Below, in pieces: positions 52,824 through 62,171 of a stretch of 64,000 nucleotides of DNA. Under the pieces are notes generated by a model that saw only the letters and a list, made by a program, of their open reading frames with translations, had not been told where the DNA came from and did no database searches. Positions within the stretch are counted from its first letter, which is position 1, and each line of letters opens with the position of its first letter. Source of the stretch: Deinococcus psychrotolerans (lineage in GTDB: Bacteria > Deinococcota > Deinococci > Deinococcales > Deinococcaceae); contig NZ_CP034186.1 of NCBI RefSeq assembly GCF_003860465.1, positions 124,001-188,000 of the forward strand. Reading direction: 5' to 3'. The translations under genes and the position numbers were made by a program.

Positions 52824-55608
52824 ACGGCACCTCACCCGGAGAAGTGGATTTGAGCGATCCATCGGTTTCAAACAACTCCAAAAAGATCTGCACGACCGAT
52901 GCGTCGAGCAGCACGCCGGCCTCAAGCCGGAGTTGCTCGGCGGCTTCCTGATGTGACCAGGCCCGCTTGTAGGGCCGGACGCTCGTCAAAGCGTCGTAGA
53001 CGTCCACCACGGCGAAGACCCGCGCCGAGAGCGGAATCTGCTGGCCTTGCAGACCGTCCGGGTAGCCACTGCCGTTCCAGCGCTCCTGGTGATACAAGAC
53101 CACTTCCAGCGTCGCTGGGGGCAGAGAAGGGATGTGGTGCAGCATCTCGTACCCGATGCTGGGGTGCCGCCGGATGACAGTCCACTCCTCAGGGGTGAGT
53201 TTTCCGGGTTTCAGGAGGATGTTGTCGGGGATGGCGACTTTGCCGGTATCGTGCAAAAAAGCGCCCCAGCGTAGAGCGTCTTGATCGGCAGGCAAAAAGT
53301 TCAGGGCCCGGCCGAGGTGCTCGGTGAACAACACCACCCGGTCGGTGTGGCCTTTGGTTTCGTAGTCGCGGTATTCCAGCGCCAAGCCCAAAGCCCGCAG
53401 GGTTTCTTCGCGTGAGATGTTGAGCTGCTCGATGTGGTGGCCGCGCTCGAGGGCGTGGCTCAGACGGGCCGCGACATTTTGCAGCAGCTGACGGGTGTCT
53501 TGGCTGGTGGTTATCCGGCTGCTCGTCCCGAACATCAGCAGGGACATCAAGGTGCCTTGCCGGAGAATCGGCAGCACGCACAGGGATCGCCAGTGCGGGC
53601 GCGGCAGCTCCTCGGGTGGATCGAGGAAGGCTTGCTCATCCACCGCGAAGTAAGCTTCCCCTCTGCGGATGGCCTGCTCAGCCAGCGGCGTAAAAGCGTG
53701 GAGGCGCAGTTGATCCATGAAGTCGCTGATCGGCACTGAGTTCAGCCCAGCCTGCGCTTCAAATGTCAGCCCAGAAGCGCTACAAGCAAAGGCGTAGCCG
53801 TAGTCATACTCGGTGAGTTCTAGGCTCTTCTGGAGGGCTTCAGCAGTCAGGGCCGCCGGGTCACACAGCTGTTCGAGCGAAGCAGTGAAGTCCAGCAGGT
53901 GGTGGTAGCGGTCCAGCTGAACTTTGAGGTGCTGCTCGGCTTGTTTGCGCTGGTCGATGTCCCTGGACGTGTCGACGAACGCGGTAATGGCCTGAGTCTC
54001 AGGATCACGTACCGCCTTGAAGACCGTTTCTACCCATACGTAGGTTCCGTCACGCCGCCGCAAGCGGTATTCGAATTTCTCGTGTTCAAAAGCGGCGGTA
54101 AACCGGCGTTGAAAGGCTTGCTCAAGTGCCGGGAGATCCTCTTCATGGACGTGGTGCAGCGGGTCAGGCCCCAGCAGGTCTTCGCTGTTATAGCCGAGCA
54201 AGTCCTGCGCCGTCGGCGAAGCGTAAATCACGCTGCCATCGAGAGCGTACTGACGCACGAGGTCTCTGGAGTGGTCGGCCAAGCGCTTGAAATTGCGCTC
54301 GCTGAGACTCAGCTGATCGAGGGTGTCTTGCTGCACGGTGCGGGCTTTCTCGCGGGCGGTGACATCACGCGAATTGACCAGTACGCCGCTGACGTGAGGT
54401 TGGTGCCGGAGATCGGTGGCGATGCTTTCGAGCCAGATCCAGTGCCCGCTGTAGTGCAGGCAGCGAAAGATCACGGTCACCGGATCGCCGCCGGGCGAGA
54501 GCTGCGCCAAGGCCGCCTGCACGCGGGCGTGGTGATCCGGGTCAATCAGCGCGTAGATGCTTTTTCCGAGCAGATCGGTCGCCGCGTAGCCCAAGATGCG
54601 CTCTATCGATCCACTTTCATAGCGGATCAAGCCCTGATCATCAAAGACCGTGACGATGTCGGAGCTGTTGAGATTGACCGCCTGTGACCAGTCTTGTTCA
54701 CGCTTGAGTTCCTGAGAAAGGCAGCGGCAGTCCAAGGCGAGCGCACACAAACTGGCGACCATCTGAAAAAAGGTCTGCTCCTGAGCACTGAAGTCGTGGT
54801 CTTCTTTAAACCCAAGCGTAAACACTCCGATCAGCCGCTCTCCGATGCTGAGCGGCAGGGCGGCAGCGCTCTGAAAGCTCAGGCCATAACACTGATAAAC
54901 GTCTGGGTAAAGGGTCTGGAACTTCTGCTTACCCAAAAAAAGAGCTTCGCCGCTGCGGGCCACGTCGGTCACCGGCATCCTGAGCGTCAGGGGGAGGTCG
55001 TCCATCAGCTGTATGCCCTGATTTGAAAAGCCCGCTTGACCGCTCAGCTCAAGTTGCTGTCCATCGGAGCTGATTAAACGCAAACTGCCTGATGAAGCGC
55101 CGAGCAACTGAAGGCCGGTGGTGAGCAGGGCGCTGATGACCTCAGAGAGGTGGCCAGTGCTGTTCATGACCTGAGTCATTTCCCACAGCGCCCTGCGGTG
55201 CTGGTCTTGGCTGTGCCGATCTTGGTGGTACGGCTCCGGGCGAAATTGCACCATGATTGCCTGCACGTCCGGATTATCCAGGAAGGACACCGAAGAAGCG
55301 CTGACCCACAGCCATTCACCGTTGGTCTGCCGAACGCGCACCCGTAGAGTCTCAGCAGGATGTGCAGCTGGAGTGCGCTGGAAGGAACTCTTTAAGGTGA
55401 GTTGATCGTCAGGATGAACCCAAGAACTAAGCTCCCACCCCAGCAAAATCTCTACCGAATCACCGAGCAGCGCCTGAGCAGCCGGATTGAAAAAGAGAAC
55501 CCGGCACTGAGAATCAATCAGCAACGTCAGTTCGGCATTGATCGAAATCGCCTGGCGAAGTAGGGTACGTCCTGATAGAGAAGGGGGGAAAGAAAGCAAG
55601 TGCGCCAT
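52810..55608 (-). CDS. PAS/GAF-HD-GYP c-di-GMP phosphodiesterase
   Basis: A 932-residue soluble protein, first gene of the operon. Domains in order: PAS (about 20-125), GAF (about 145-310), PAS (about 320-430), PAS (about 440-565), GAF (about 575-730), HD-GYP (about 740-910). The HD-GYP part has GHTDRVVLFTEHLG, FLHDTGKVAIPDNIL (HD about 784), RRHPSIGYEML and ERWNGSGYPDGL (about 849), so it should hydrolyse cyclic di-GMP to pGpG or GMP. The many PAS domains offer sites for a small-molecule signal. AAGGAG stands before the ATG. The stop overlaps the RsbQ-like gene. Confidence 0.92.
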   Translation of the reverse strand: MAHLLSFPPSLSGRTLLRQAISINAELTLLIDSQCRVLFFNPAAQALLGDSVEILLGWELSSWVHPDDQLTLKSSFQRTPAAHPAETLRVRVRQTNGEWLWVSASSVSFLDNPDVQAIMVQFRPEPYHQDRHSQDQHRRALWEMTQVMNSTGHLSEVISALLTTGLQLLGASSGSLRLISSDGQQLELSGQAGFSNQGIQLMDDLPLTLRMPVTDVARSGEALFLGKQKFQTLYPDVYQCYGLSFQSAAALPLSIGERLIGVFTLGFKEDHDFSAQEQTFFQMVASLCALALDCRCLSQELKREQDWSQAVNLNSSDIVTVFDDQGLIRYESGSIERILGYAATDLLGKSIYALIDPDHHARVQAALAQLSPGGDPVTVIFRCLHYSGHWIWLESIATDLRHQPHVSGVLVNSRDVTAREKARTVQQDTLDQLSLSERNFKRLADHSRDLVRQYALDGSVIYASPTAQDLLGYNSEDLLGPDPLHHVHEEDLPALEQAFQRRFTAAFEHEKFEYRLRRRDGTYVWVETVFKAVRDPETQAITAFVDTSRDIDQRKQAEQHLKVQLDRYHHLLDFTASLEQLCDPAALTAEALQKSLELTEYDYGYAFACSASGLTFEAQAGLNSVPISDFMDQLRLHAFTPLAEQAIRRGEAYFAVDEQAFLDPPEELPRPHWRSLCVLPILRQGTLMSLLMFGTSSRITTSQDTRQLLQNVAARLSHALERGHHIEQLNISREETLRALGLALEYRDYETKGHTDRVVLFTEHLGRALNFLPADQDALRWGAFLHDTGKVAIPDNILLKPGKLTPEEWTVIRRHPSIGYEMLHHIPSLPPATLEVVLYHQERWNGSGYPDGLQGQQIPLSARVFAVVDVYDALTSVRPYKRAWSHQEAAEQLRLEAGVLLDASVVQIFLELFETDGSLKSTSPGEVPYDYS

Positions 55609-55949
55609 CTTGAGCTCCTTGTGAGCGTGTACGCACTATCCATCCGGAAAGGGCTCTGTAGAACTTCCCACAAAGCTTAACCTCCACTTTCTTACACGTC
55701 TATTACACCTTAGTTATCGTCTCAGTTTGTTATAAAAGCGACTTCGGTGGGGGTTTGTGAAGAAGTTCGAGCTGATCTATCCCAGAGAATGACATATTGG
55801 TGTTCAGTCCACAGCACACCGGTAACTTCAAAGCACGAGCCGTTTAGCCACTCATCAGCGGGGAGATTTACGCTGAGGTCGCCCAATGCATACCGGGCGT
55901 GACATCACCGGAGTGGGGAGGAAGCCTGGCTCAAACAGACACTCCTAAA
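55609..55949. other. Gap upstream of the HD-GYP operon
   Basis: No gene is seen. The part next to 55608 (about 55680-55740) is AT-rich and should hold the promoter of the leftward HD-GYP operon. The part next to 55950 follows the end of the amidase gene, which also runs leftward; no clear terminator stands there, so some read-through into the operon is possible. Confidence 0.35.
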
Positions 55950-57182
55950 TTACTGAGTCAGATCAAAAGCATTGTGCAGGTACATGGCTACGGTGTCGGC
56001 GGCAAGCACCAGATCCTGAACATCCGCCCATTCTTCCGGCGAATGGCTGACGCCGTTCAGACAGGGAACGAAAAGCATTCCCGCCGGAACGAGGCCGGCC
56101 ATCATCATGGCGTCGTGGCCCGCGCCGCTTGCCATGCGCTGCGTTTGAATTCCCTGTTGACTGGCCGCTTCCCCAAGACCATCGACCACCGACAGATCAA
56201 GGGGAACAGGCGCACTGAACAGTTCTTCCCGGTAAGTGAACTGCTGATTGCGCCGGGCCGCCAGAGCCTGACCATGCAACTTCACCCGCTCAGCGAGTGA
56301 GCGCAGGTTCGATTCATCCGGGTCACGGAGATCGAGACTCAGGCGTGCGCGGCCCGGCACGACATTTGCCGCCCCCGGCCCGAATTCTAGAACCCCGACT
56401 GTCCCGACGGCCTTTTCTCCAGTCTGCCGAACCAATTCTTCAAGGTCGACGATGAATTGAGCGGCGGTTACGCCTGCGTCACTGCGGGCCGTCATGGGGG
56501 TAGTCCCTGCGTGGTCGGCGCGACCAAAAAAAATCAGCTCCGCCTGAATCAAACCCACGATGTCGGTCACCACACCCAGCCGTGCGCTGCCGTCTTGCAG
56601 CACTCTGCCTTGCTCGATGTGAATTTCTAAATACTGACGCCAGTGTGGTGTGCCTGTACTCACAAGTTGCGGCACGTTGACTGCCTCCCGTGTCCAGCGT
56701 GCTCCCTCGGCAAACGACCTTCCATTGCCGTCCAACAGCTGTTCGAGGTCTACGGAAGTCAGCTTTCCAGAGGCGAACCGGCTGCCAACCAGTCCCCCTG
56801 CAAAGCTCGCTCCTTCCTCTTCGGCGAAAATCACCACCGTGATGGGCAGTTCGGGGTAACTCTGCAGAATGTCAAAGCCGCAAAGTACACCGGCCACGCC
56901 GTCATAAGCCCCGCCCATCGGCACACTGTCGATATGTGAGCCGACAGCGACCGTCCAGCCGAGGTGTTGCGCTGCTGCCGAGGTCACGTGGAAGTTGCCG
57001 GCCTCGTCGCTGTGTACTTGGCAGCCCAGTGAAGTGGCGAGCGCTGTGAGGGATTTGAGGGCGTCCACGTAACGCTCACTGAACGTCAGGCGGGTTACTC
57101 CTACGGCAGAATCGCTGAACGCGGCAAGTTCTTTGACCTGACGTTCAAGGCGTTCACACCGGGCTGCAGTAAAATCGTGCAT
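55950..57182 (-). CDS. Hydantoinase/carbamoylase-family amidase (M20-related)
   Basis: A 410-residue zinc amidohydrolase of the N-carbamoyl-L-amino-acid hydrolase / allantoate amidohydrolase group. Metal and substrate motifs: GSHIDSVPMGGAYDG, FAEEEGASFAGGLVGSR, IHIEQG, FFGRADHAGTTPM, SGAGHDAMMMAGL and GVSHSPEEW. It should release an amino acid (or ureidoglycine) with CO2 and ammonia from an N-carbamoyl substrate. No hydantoinase or allantoin gene is near, so the exact substrate stays open. A 7-bp inverted repeat lies 45-71 bases upstream. It follows the terminator of the peptidase operon on the same strand. Confidence 0.88.
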   Translation of the reverse strand: MHDFTAARCERLERQVKELAAFSDSAVGVTRLTFSERYVDALKSLTALATSLGCQVHSDEAGNFHVTSAAAQHLGWTVAVGSHIDSVPMGGAYDGVAGVLCGFDILQSYPELPITVVIFAEEEGASFAGGLVGSRFASGKLTSVDLEQLLDGNGRSFAEGARWTREAVNVPQLVSTGTPHWRQYLEIHIEQGRVLQDGSARLGVVTDIVGLIQAELIFFGRADHAGTTPMTARSDAGVTAAQFIVDLEELVRQTGEKAVGTVGVLEFGPGAANVVPGRARLSLDLRDPDESNLRSLAERVKLHGQALAARRNQQFTYREELFSAPVPLDLSVVDGLGEAASQQGIQTQRMASGAGHDAMMMAGLVPAGMLFVPCLNGVSHSPEEWADVQDLVLAADTVAMYLHNAFDLTQ

Positions 57183-57226
57183 ACCTTATTGTAACGGATT
57201 TTGGCAGCTTGATTTTGATGTTTTCC

Positions 57227-57253
57227 CTTAACAGTTCGGCAAATCTTGTTAAG
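57227..57253. promoter_or_regulatory. Inverted repeat upstream of the amidase gene
   Basis: CTTAACA (57227-57233) and TGTTAAG (57247-57253), perfect 7-bp arms 20 bases apart centre to centre (13-base spacer). The place, 45-71 bases before the start, and the two-turn half-site spacing suit a dimeric regulator. No regulator is linked. Confidence 0.4.
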
Positions 57254-57411
57254 AACATCTCCAAAAAAAGCACTCTCCATACACGATCATAGAAAGTGCC
57301 TCCAGAGTCTCCGCCTAGTCTTACTTAGCTGGTCTATTCCGAAATAACACTTATGATTCGGACTATTATCTCAAGTAAAACTAGGCTACCGTTGGACAAG
57401 CGTAAACAAAA

Positions 57412-57461
57412 CGTCCAGACCGACTTCTAATGCTCAAAGTCGACTGGACGCCGGTTTTTTT
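57412..57461. terminator. Intrinsic terminator, probably bidirectional
   Basis: CGTCCAG (57412-57418) and CGACTT (57421-57426) pair with AAGTCG (57437-57442) and CTGGACG (57444-57450). Seven T follow at about 57455 on the plus strand, and TTTTGTTT follows on the minus strand. It should end the leftward transporter-peptidase operon before the amidase gene. Confidence 0.75.
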
Positions 57462-57478
57462 CGCATGTGAAAAATTGA

Positions 57479-58975
57479 TCAGGCTTTCGAAGCCCATTGG
57501 ATAAACTCACTGAGATCTCGGTGCTGCTGCGCTAAGCTCGGGAGGTGAACATACATCATGTGGCCCGCTTCATAGTAGGCTTCACGGATGTTGCCGCGCA
57601 GTTGCTGGTTCAATTGTAGGTGGTCGAAAGTATGCCGCATTGCCCAGTAAGGTGTGGCGAAATCATAGTAACCGGCGGCCACCATCACCTTGAGATGTGG
57701 ATTTTGGTGCATGGCGCTTCTCAAAGTATCCGAGACGCGGACGTGACGATTCTCGAAATCTTTGAAGCTCCACGGCTGAGTCCGTCCGGAGAGCACTTCA
57801 TACGCCAGATCGGACTCGAAGTGCAGTTCTTGGCGGACATAATGATTCAGCGTAGCCGTGTACGGGCCGAGGATGGCGCTGTAGCTGGGGTCATAGTCGG
57901 TACTGCTGCCGCCCGCATCTCGGTCGATCCCGGTAAAGCGGCTGTCCAAACGGCCCACAGTCAATTCCTGATCGCGCAGGAGTTCCTTGCAAAAGCGTGA
58001 GAGCGGAACGCGTAGGTCATTTTGCAAAACAAAATTTTCACTCAGACCTGTCATCTGGGCGTACTGCTGAGCGATCTGGCGTCGGGCCGAGGGGGTCAGC
58101 CGCGCTCCGAGGTGCAGGGCACTGGCGTATTCATTGTCCGCAAACGCCTCCGCTTCGCGCAGAACAGTTTCCAGCGAGCGTTGTTTGCCGAGTTTGCCGT
58201 GATACCAAGCAGTCGCCACCTGCGTCGGCAAATGGGTCACGTAGGCGAGGTCGTGCCCCGGCGTCGTGTCGACTGTCGCGTAGTCGAGGATGGCGCTGAT
58301 CAGCATCAGGCCGTTCAGAAACAAGCCGTGCCTTTCTTGTAAGTAGCCGCTGAGCCCCGCCGAACGCAGGGTGCCGTAACTTTCACCGATGAGAAATTTG
58401 GGACTCAGCCAGCGCCCGGCACGGGCCGTCCACAACCGGATAAAATCACCGACCGACTCGACATCCTTTTTGAAGCCGTGATAATCGCTGGGATTTTCTC
58501 CTTCCACAACGCGGGAGTACCCGGTACTGACCGGATCGATGAAGACGAGGTCCGTGTGGGTGAGCAGCGTGAATTCGTTGTCGGTGAGCTGGTAAGGCGG
58601 CCCGGTGAGCTGCCCGGCGTCGCCCATGACCACCCGGCGCGGCCCGAGCAGGCCCAGGTGCAGCCACAGCGAAGGACTTCCAGGCCCACCGTTGTAGGCG
58701 AACGTCACCGGACGCTCCTCCGGGTGCTGATCGTCTAAGGCGTACGCCACGAAAAAAATCCGCGCACGTTCCAAATTGCCGTCAAATTCGCCGTCCTTGT
58801 TGTGTTTTTCCTCGGCCAGCACCATCGTTCCGGCGGTGGCGGTGTAGTTCAGGGTCTGACCGTTTACCGTGATGCTGTGCCGGGTGACACTGATCTCGTC
58901 GCGGGGCTTTGCTTCCGGTTTCTCGGTGCGTTTGATTTCGACTTCCAAAGCTGGTTGATCAGAATTCTCGCTCAC
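57479..58975 (-). CDS. S10 serine carboxypeptidase-like protein
   Basis: A 498-residue protein of family S10, which removes C-terminal residues from peptides, usually at acid pH. Seen: FAYNGGPGSPSLWLHLGLLG, VFIDPVSTGYSRV, nucleophile in GESYGTLR (Ser about 195), Asp in GYYDFATPY (about 437) and His in EAGHMMYVH (about 471). There is no signal peptide, so it acts in the cytoplasm, on imported peptides by inference. It starts with GTG after AAAGGA. It is the last gene of the leftward operon behind the M24-like gene (106-base gap). Confidence 0.88.
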   Translation of the reverse strand: MSENSDQPALEVEIKRTEKPEAKPRDEISVTRHSITVNGQTLNYTATAGTMVLAEEKHNKDGEFDGNLERARIFFVAYALDDQHPEERPVTFAYNGGPGSPSLWLHLGLLGPRRVVMGDAGQLTGPPYQLTDNEFTLLTHTDLVFIDPVSTGYSRVVEGENPSDYHGFKKDVESVGDFIRLWTARAGRWLSPKFLIGESYGTLRSAGLSGYLQERHGLFLNGLMLISAILDYATVDTTPGHDLAYVTHLPTQVATAWYHGKLGKQRSLETVLREAEAFADNEYASALHLGARLTPSARRQIAQQYAQMTGLSENFVLQNDLRVPLSRFCKELLRDQELTVGRLDSRFTGIDRDAGGSSTDYDPSYSAILGPYTATLNHYVRQELHFESDLAYEVLSGRTQPWSFKDFENRHVRVSDTLRSAMHQNPHLKVMVAAGYYDFATPYWAMRHTFDHLQLNQQLRGNIREAYYEAGHMMYVHLPSLAQQHRDLSEFIQWASKA

Positions 58976-59081
58976 TTGAGTCCTTTTGTAGAGGTGCCTG
59001 TACGCTGCACCCGGTGAGATGTCGAATGGTTTGTGGTCAAATGACTCGAATGTGAGTAGTCTGACTTGGGAAAGATGAGCA

Positions 59082-60269
59082 TTAAACCGGCAGGGTCAGG
59101 CTTTCCAAGTCACGCGGATAGTAGGTGAGAAATTCCACGCCCTGTTCCGTGACCATCACAGTATCGGAGTGCCGGAAGCCGCCCACTTCCGGATCATAAA
59201 TTCCCGGCTCGACCGTGAACACCATACCTGCTTCCAAGATGGAGTGGTCGCCAGTGTCCAGATACGGCCCTTCGTGGTAGCGCATGCTGATGCTGTGGCC
59301 GGTGTGGTGTCGCCAGTACGGTTCGAGGTGGTGTTTGCTGAAATACTGCCGAACCGCTTGGTCGACACTGGAAGCGGTCACACCCGCCCGCATGCTCTCA
59401 AAGGCGATGTCCTGCACAGCGATCATGTGATCAAAGTAGGTTTTTTGCTTGGCGGTGGGCGTTCCAATGATCATGGTGCGCTCGAGTTCGCTGAGATAGC
59501 CCCAGACCGCAGAAGCAGCGCCGGTCACCAGCACGTCGCCTTCCTTAAAGATCAGATTGGCCCCGACCGCGTGCGGCACGCTGGAATTCCGACCGATCTG
59601 GCCCCGGTATCCGGCGACGGCCCCTTCTTGCCAGCGGCTGTTGGACTTATGGTACGGCGCGAGGGTTTCCACCATGATGCGGGTCGCTTCCTGGGAAGCC
59701 CGCATGCTGACCTCGGTTTCGATTTCGCCCACGCGGGTGTACTTCTGCAAAAGGCGGTGGGCCAAGTTCCCCCAGCGGCAGCTTTCGCGGATCAGTTCAA
59801 TTTCGAAGGGCGATTTGACCGCGATCAAACGGTCGAGTTCCGGATGCATCCGCCGCAGTGGATTGCTGATCAGTTCAGACAAAACCGGCCCCTGATAGCC
59901 GAGCACATGAGGGTAACCGTCGTAGTCGATGCCCAATGTCCCCTGGCCGAGTCCAAGCTCTTCGAGCAGCTTCACAAAGAGCTTGAGCGGATGCACCTCA
60001 CCCGGGTACTCGGGGTAGCTCACGACCCGGTCGGCGTGTGAGGCTTGTTTGGCGTGTTCTTCTTCGAGGCGCGGCACAAACAAAATGCGCTCGCCTTCCC
60101 GCGTAATGACCAGCATGATGGGGCGTTCAGTCGGGATGAAGTGAAAAGCGCACAGATAATAGATGTACTGATCGTCGGATAGGACTGCCCCCATCATCTC
60201 TGGGGGAAACGTCTCGGTGAAACGGGAGACACGCGTACGGGTTTCGTCCAGCGGTATACCTTTGATCAT
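59082..60269 (-). CDS. M24-family protein (Xaa-Pro peptidase/creatinase fold) with altered metal site
   Basis: A 395-residue pita-bread-fold protein. N-terminal creatinase-like domain (about 1-150), then the C-terminal domain. Xaa-Pro aminopeptidases need Asp, Asp, His, Glu, Glu. Here the first two lie in VLVTGAASAVWGYLSELERT (about 245-262), where the first Asp becomes Gly and the second Glu; TGHSISMRYHEGP (about 322) and VEPGIYDPEVGGFRHSD (about 352) keep the His and first Glu. The last site is also unusual (VMVTE). So it may bind metal differently or work without metal like creatinase. It starts after TTGGAGG, 19 bases behind the DppC-type gene, in a peptide uptake operon. Confidence 0.8.
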   Translation of the reverse strand: MIKGIPLDETRTRVSRFTETFPPEMMGAVLSDDQYIYYLCAFHFIPTERPIMLVITREGERILFVPRLEEEHAKQASHADRVVSYPEYPGEVHPLKLFVKLLEELGLGQGTLGIDYDGYPHVLGYQGPVLSELISNPLRRMHPELDRLIAVKSPFEIELIRESCRWGNLAHRLLQKYTRVGEIETEVSMRASQEATRIMVETLAPYHKSNSRWQEGAVAGYRGQIGRNSSVPHAVGANLIFKEGDVLVTGAASAVWGYLSELERTMIIGTPTAKQKTYFDHMIAVQDIAFESMRAGVTASSVDQAVRQYFSKHHLEPYWRHHTGHSISMRYHEGPYLDTGDHSILEAGMVFTVEPGIYDPEVGGFRHSDTVMVTEQGVEFLTYYPRDLESLTLPV

Positions 60270-60288
60270 ACTTCCTCCAATGCACGGT

Positions 60289-61158
60289 TCAGTAAGCGGC
60301 TCGGGGATCGAAAATATCGCGCAGGCCGTCGCCGAGCAAATTAAAGCCCGTGACGAGCAAAACGATAGCCAGGCCCGGAAAGACCGATGTCCACCATGCC
60401 CCGGAGATGATCTGCGTGCGTCCTTCGTTGATCATCGCTCCCCACTCCGGCGTCGGCGGCTGGGCACCCAGACCGATGAACCCCAAGCTGGCCGCCAGCA
60501 AAACGGCAAAGCCCATTCCCAAAGTGGCGCGGATCATGATGGGCGAAACGATATTGGGCAAAATGGCTTTGCGGATGATCTGGGGTGTACTCATGCCGAC
60601 TGCCCGGGCCGCCTCGACATACATCAGCTCCCGCGCCGTCAGCGTCGAACTGTGCGCGAGCCGTGCGTAGCCAGCGATTCCGATGATGCTCACCGCCAAA
60701 ATAGCGTTGCTCAAGCTGGGGCCGAGAACGGCGGCCAGGGTGATCGCCAGCAAGATGTCTGGGAACACCAGCAAAAGGTCCATGCAGCGCATGATGACGC
60801 CCTCGGTGCGGCCCCCGAAATAGCCTGCGATCATTCCCAGCGGCGTGCCGACTCCTGCCGCGAAGGCAACGGCGCTGACCGCGATCAATAAATCGTACCT
60901 CGTGCCGTAGATGATCCGGGCGAGAACGTCACGGCCATATTGGTCGGTTCCCATCCAGTGCTGAGCGCTGGGCGGCTGCAACTTGCTGGCCACCTCGACC
61001 TGAACGGGGTCATATGGCGTCAGCCACGGAGCCAGCACAACGGCGAGCACCATGACGCCGATGATGAACAGGCCCAAGAGGGTCAAGCGGTTGCGGCTCA
61101 CTTTACGCCACAGTCGCCGCCTGGATGTTTGCGTGGGTGTTGCAGTTGTCGTTGTCAT
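60289..61158 (-). CDS. Peptide ABC transporter permease, DppC type
   Basis: A 289-residue permease. The start is at 61158 (MTTTTATPTQTSRRRLWRKV), overlapping the end of the DppB-type gene by 4 bases; the frame runs on upstream to 61314 inside that gene and is not used. Seen: one N-terminal helix, GTDQYGRDVLARIIYGTRYD, the EAA loop ELMYVEAARAVGMSTPQIIR and the ending GDGLRDIFDPRAAY. Followed by the M24-like gene. Confidence 0.9.
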   Translation of the reverse strand: MTTTTATPTQTSRRRLWRKVSRNRLTLLGLFIIGVMVLAVVLAPWLTPYDPVQVEVASKLQPPSAQHWMGTDQYGRDVLARIIYGTRYDLLIAVSAVAFAAGVGTPLGMIAGYFGGRTEGVIMRCMDLLLVFPDILLAITLAAVLGPSLSNAILAVSIIGIAGYARLAHSSTLTARELMYVEAARAVGMSTPQIIRKAILPNIVSPIMIRATLGMGFAVLLAASLGFIGLGAQPPTPEWGAMINEGRTQIISGAWWTSVFPGLAIVLLVTGFNLLGDGLRDIFDPRAAY

Positions 61159-62168
61159 CCGTACTGAATCCTCGGGTCTATGGCGGCGTACAGCAGATCG
61201 ACGCCCAAATTCACCAAAGCAAAGATCAGCGCGGCGATCATCGACACGCCCAGAACCGCCGCGTAATCCAGACTCTGAATTGAGTCGATGAAATACAGCC
61301 CGATTCCCGGCCAAGAAAAGACCGTTTCGACGAGTGCATTGCCCGATAGCAGGTAGCCGAGCTGAATGCCGACCACTGTGATCGTGGGAATAATGGCGTT
61401 CCTGAGCGCGTGCTTGAACATCACCTGACGTGAGGTCAGACCCTTGGCACGGGCTGTGCGGACATAATCTTGATTGATCTGCTCGACCATGCTGGAGCGC
61501 AGCATTCGTATGATCACCGCAATCACGCCGAGCGCGACCGTCAAAGCTGGCGCGACCAACTGAAAAGCGGTTGCAGCGAAAGTGGAGAAATTGCCAGTCA
61601 GTAAACTGTCGAGCAAGTACAAACCGGTGATGTCTGTCGGAGGTGTAGCGTCGATAGGCAGGCGGCCTACCGCTGGGGGAAGCAGCCGCCAGACAAAGTT
61701 GAACAAATAGATGATGACGATGCCCGCCCAGAACGTCGGTACACCCAACGTAATGAGCGACAGCGTCCGCACCGTATGATCGATCCAGCCGTTGCGGCGC
61801 GTCGCTGCGACTACAGCCAAGGGTATGCCGATCAGTACCGCGAGCAGCATCCCGATCAGCGTGAGTTCAACGGTGGCTGGCAGCCGAGCCGCGATATCGC
61901 TGAGTACACTTTGGCCCGTGTGGGTCGCCACGCCGAGGTTGCCGCGCACGACCCCGCCCAAGTAGTACAAATACTGCACCGGCAGCGGCAAATCTAAGCC
62001 CCACTGGCGGCGAACATTTTGCAGAGCTTCCTCGCTGACGGCCTGCCCGCCGAAATACAAGCTCGCCGGATCGCCCGGCACCAGATGCACCAAGATAAAC
62101 GTCACCAAGCTGATCGCCAGGACAATCAGTGGAATCAGCAGCAGTCGGCGCAGCAGATAGGTCAGCAC
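61155..62168 (-). CDS. Peptide ABC transporter permease, DppB type
   Basis: A 337-residue permease. Seen: LRRLLLIPLIVLAISLVTFI, VPGDPASLYFGGQAVSEEAL, the EAA loop QDYVRTARAKGLTSRQVMFK, and DLLYAAIDPRIQYG at the end. It begins 3 bases after the stop of the binding-protein gene. A longer loop between the third and fourth helices (AVGRLPIDATPPTDITGLYL) sets it apart from the other DppB-type proteins here. Confidence 0.9.
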   Translation of the reverse strand: MLTYLLRRLLLIPLIVLAISLVTFILVHLVPGDPASLYFGGQAVSEEALQNVRRQWGLDLPLPVQYLYYLGGVVRGNLGVATHTGQSVLSDIAARLPATVELTLIGMLLAVLIGIPLAVVAATRRNGWIDHTVRTLSLITLGVPTFWAGIVIIYLFNFVWRLLPPAVGRLPIDATPPTDITGLYLLDSLLTGNFSTFAATAFQLVAPALTVALGVIAVIIRMLRSSMVEQINQDYVRTARAKGLTSRQVMFKHALRNAIIPTITVVGIQLGYLLSGNALVETVFSWPGIGLYFIDSIQSLDYAAVLGVSMIAALIFALVNLGVDLLYAAIDPRIQYG

Positions 62169-62171
62169 CAG

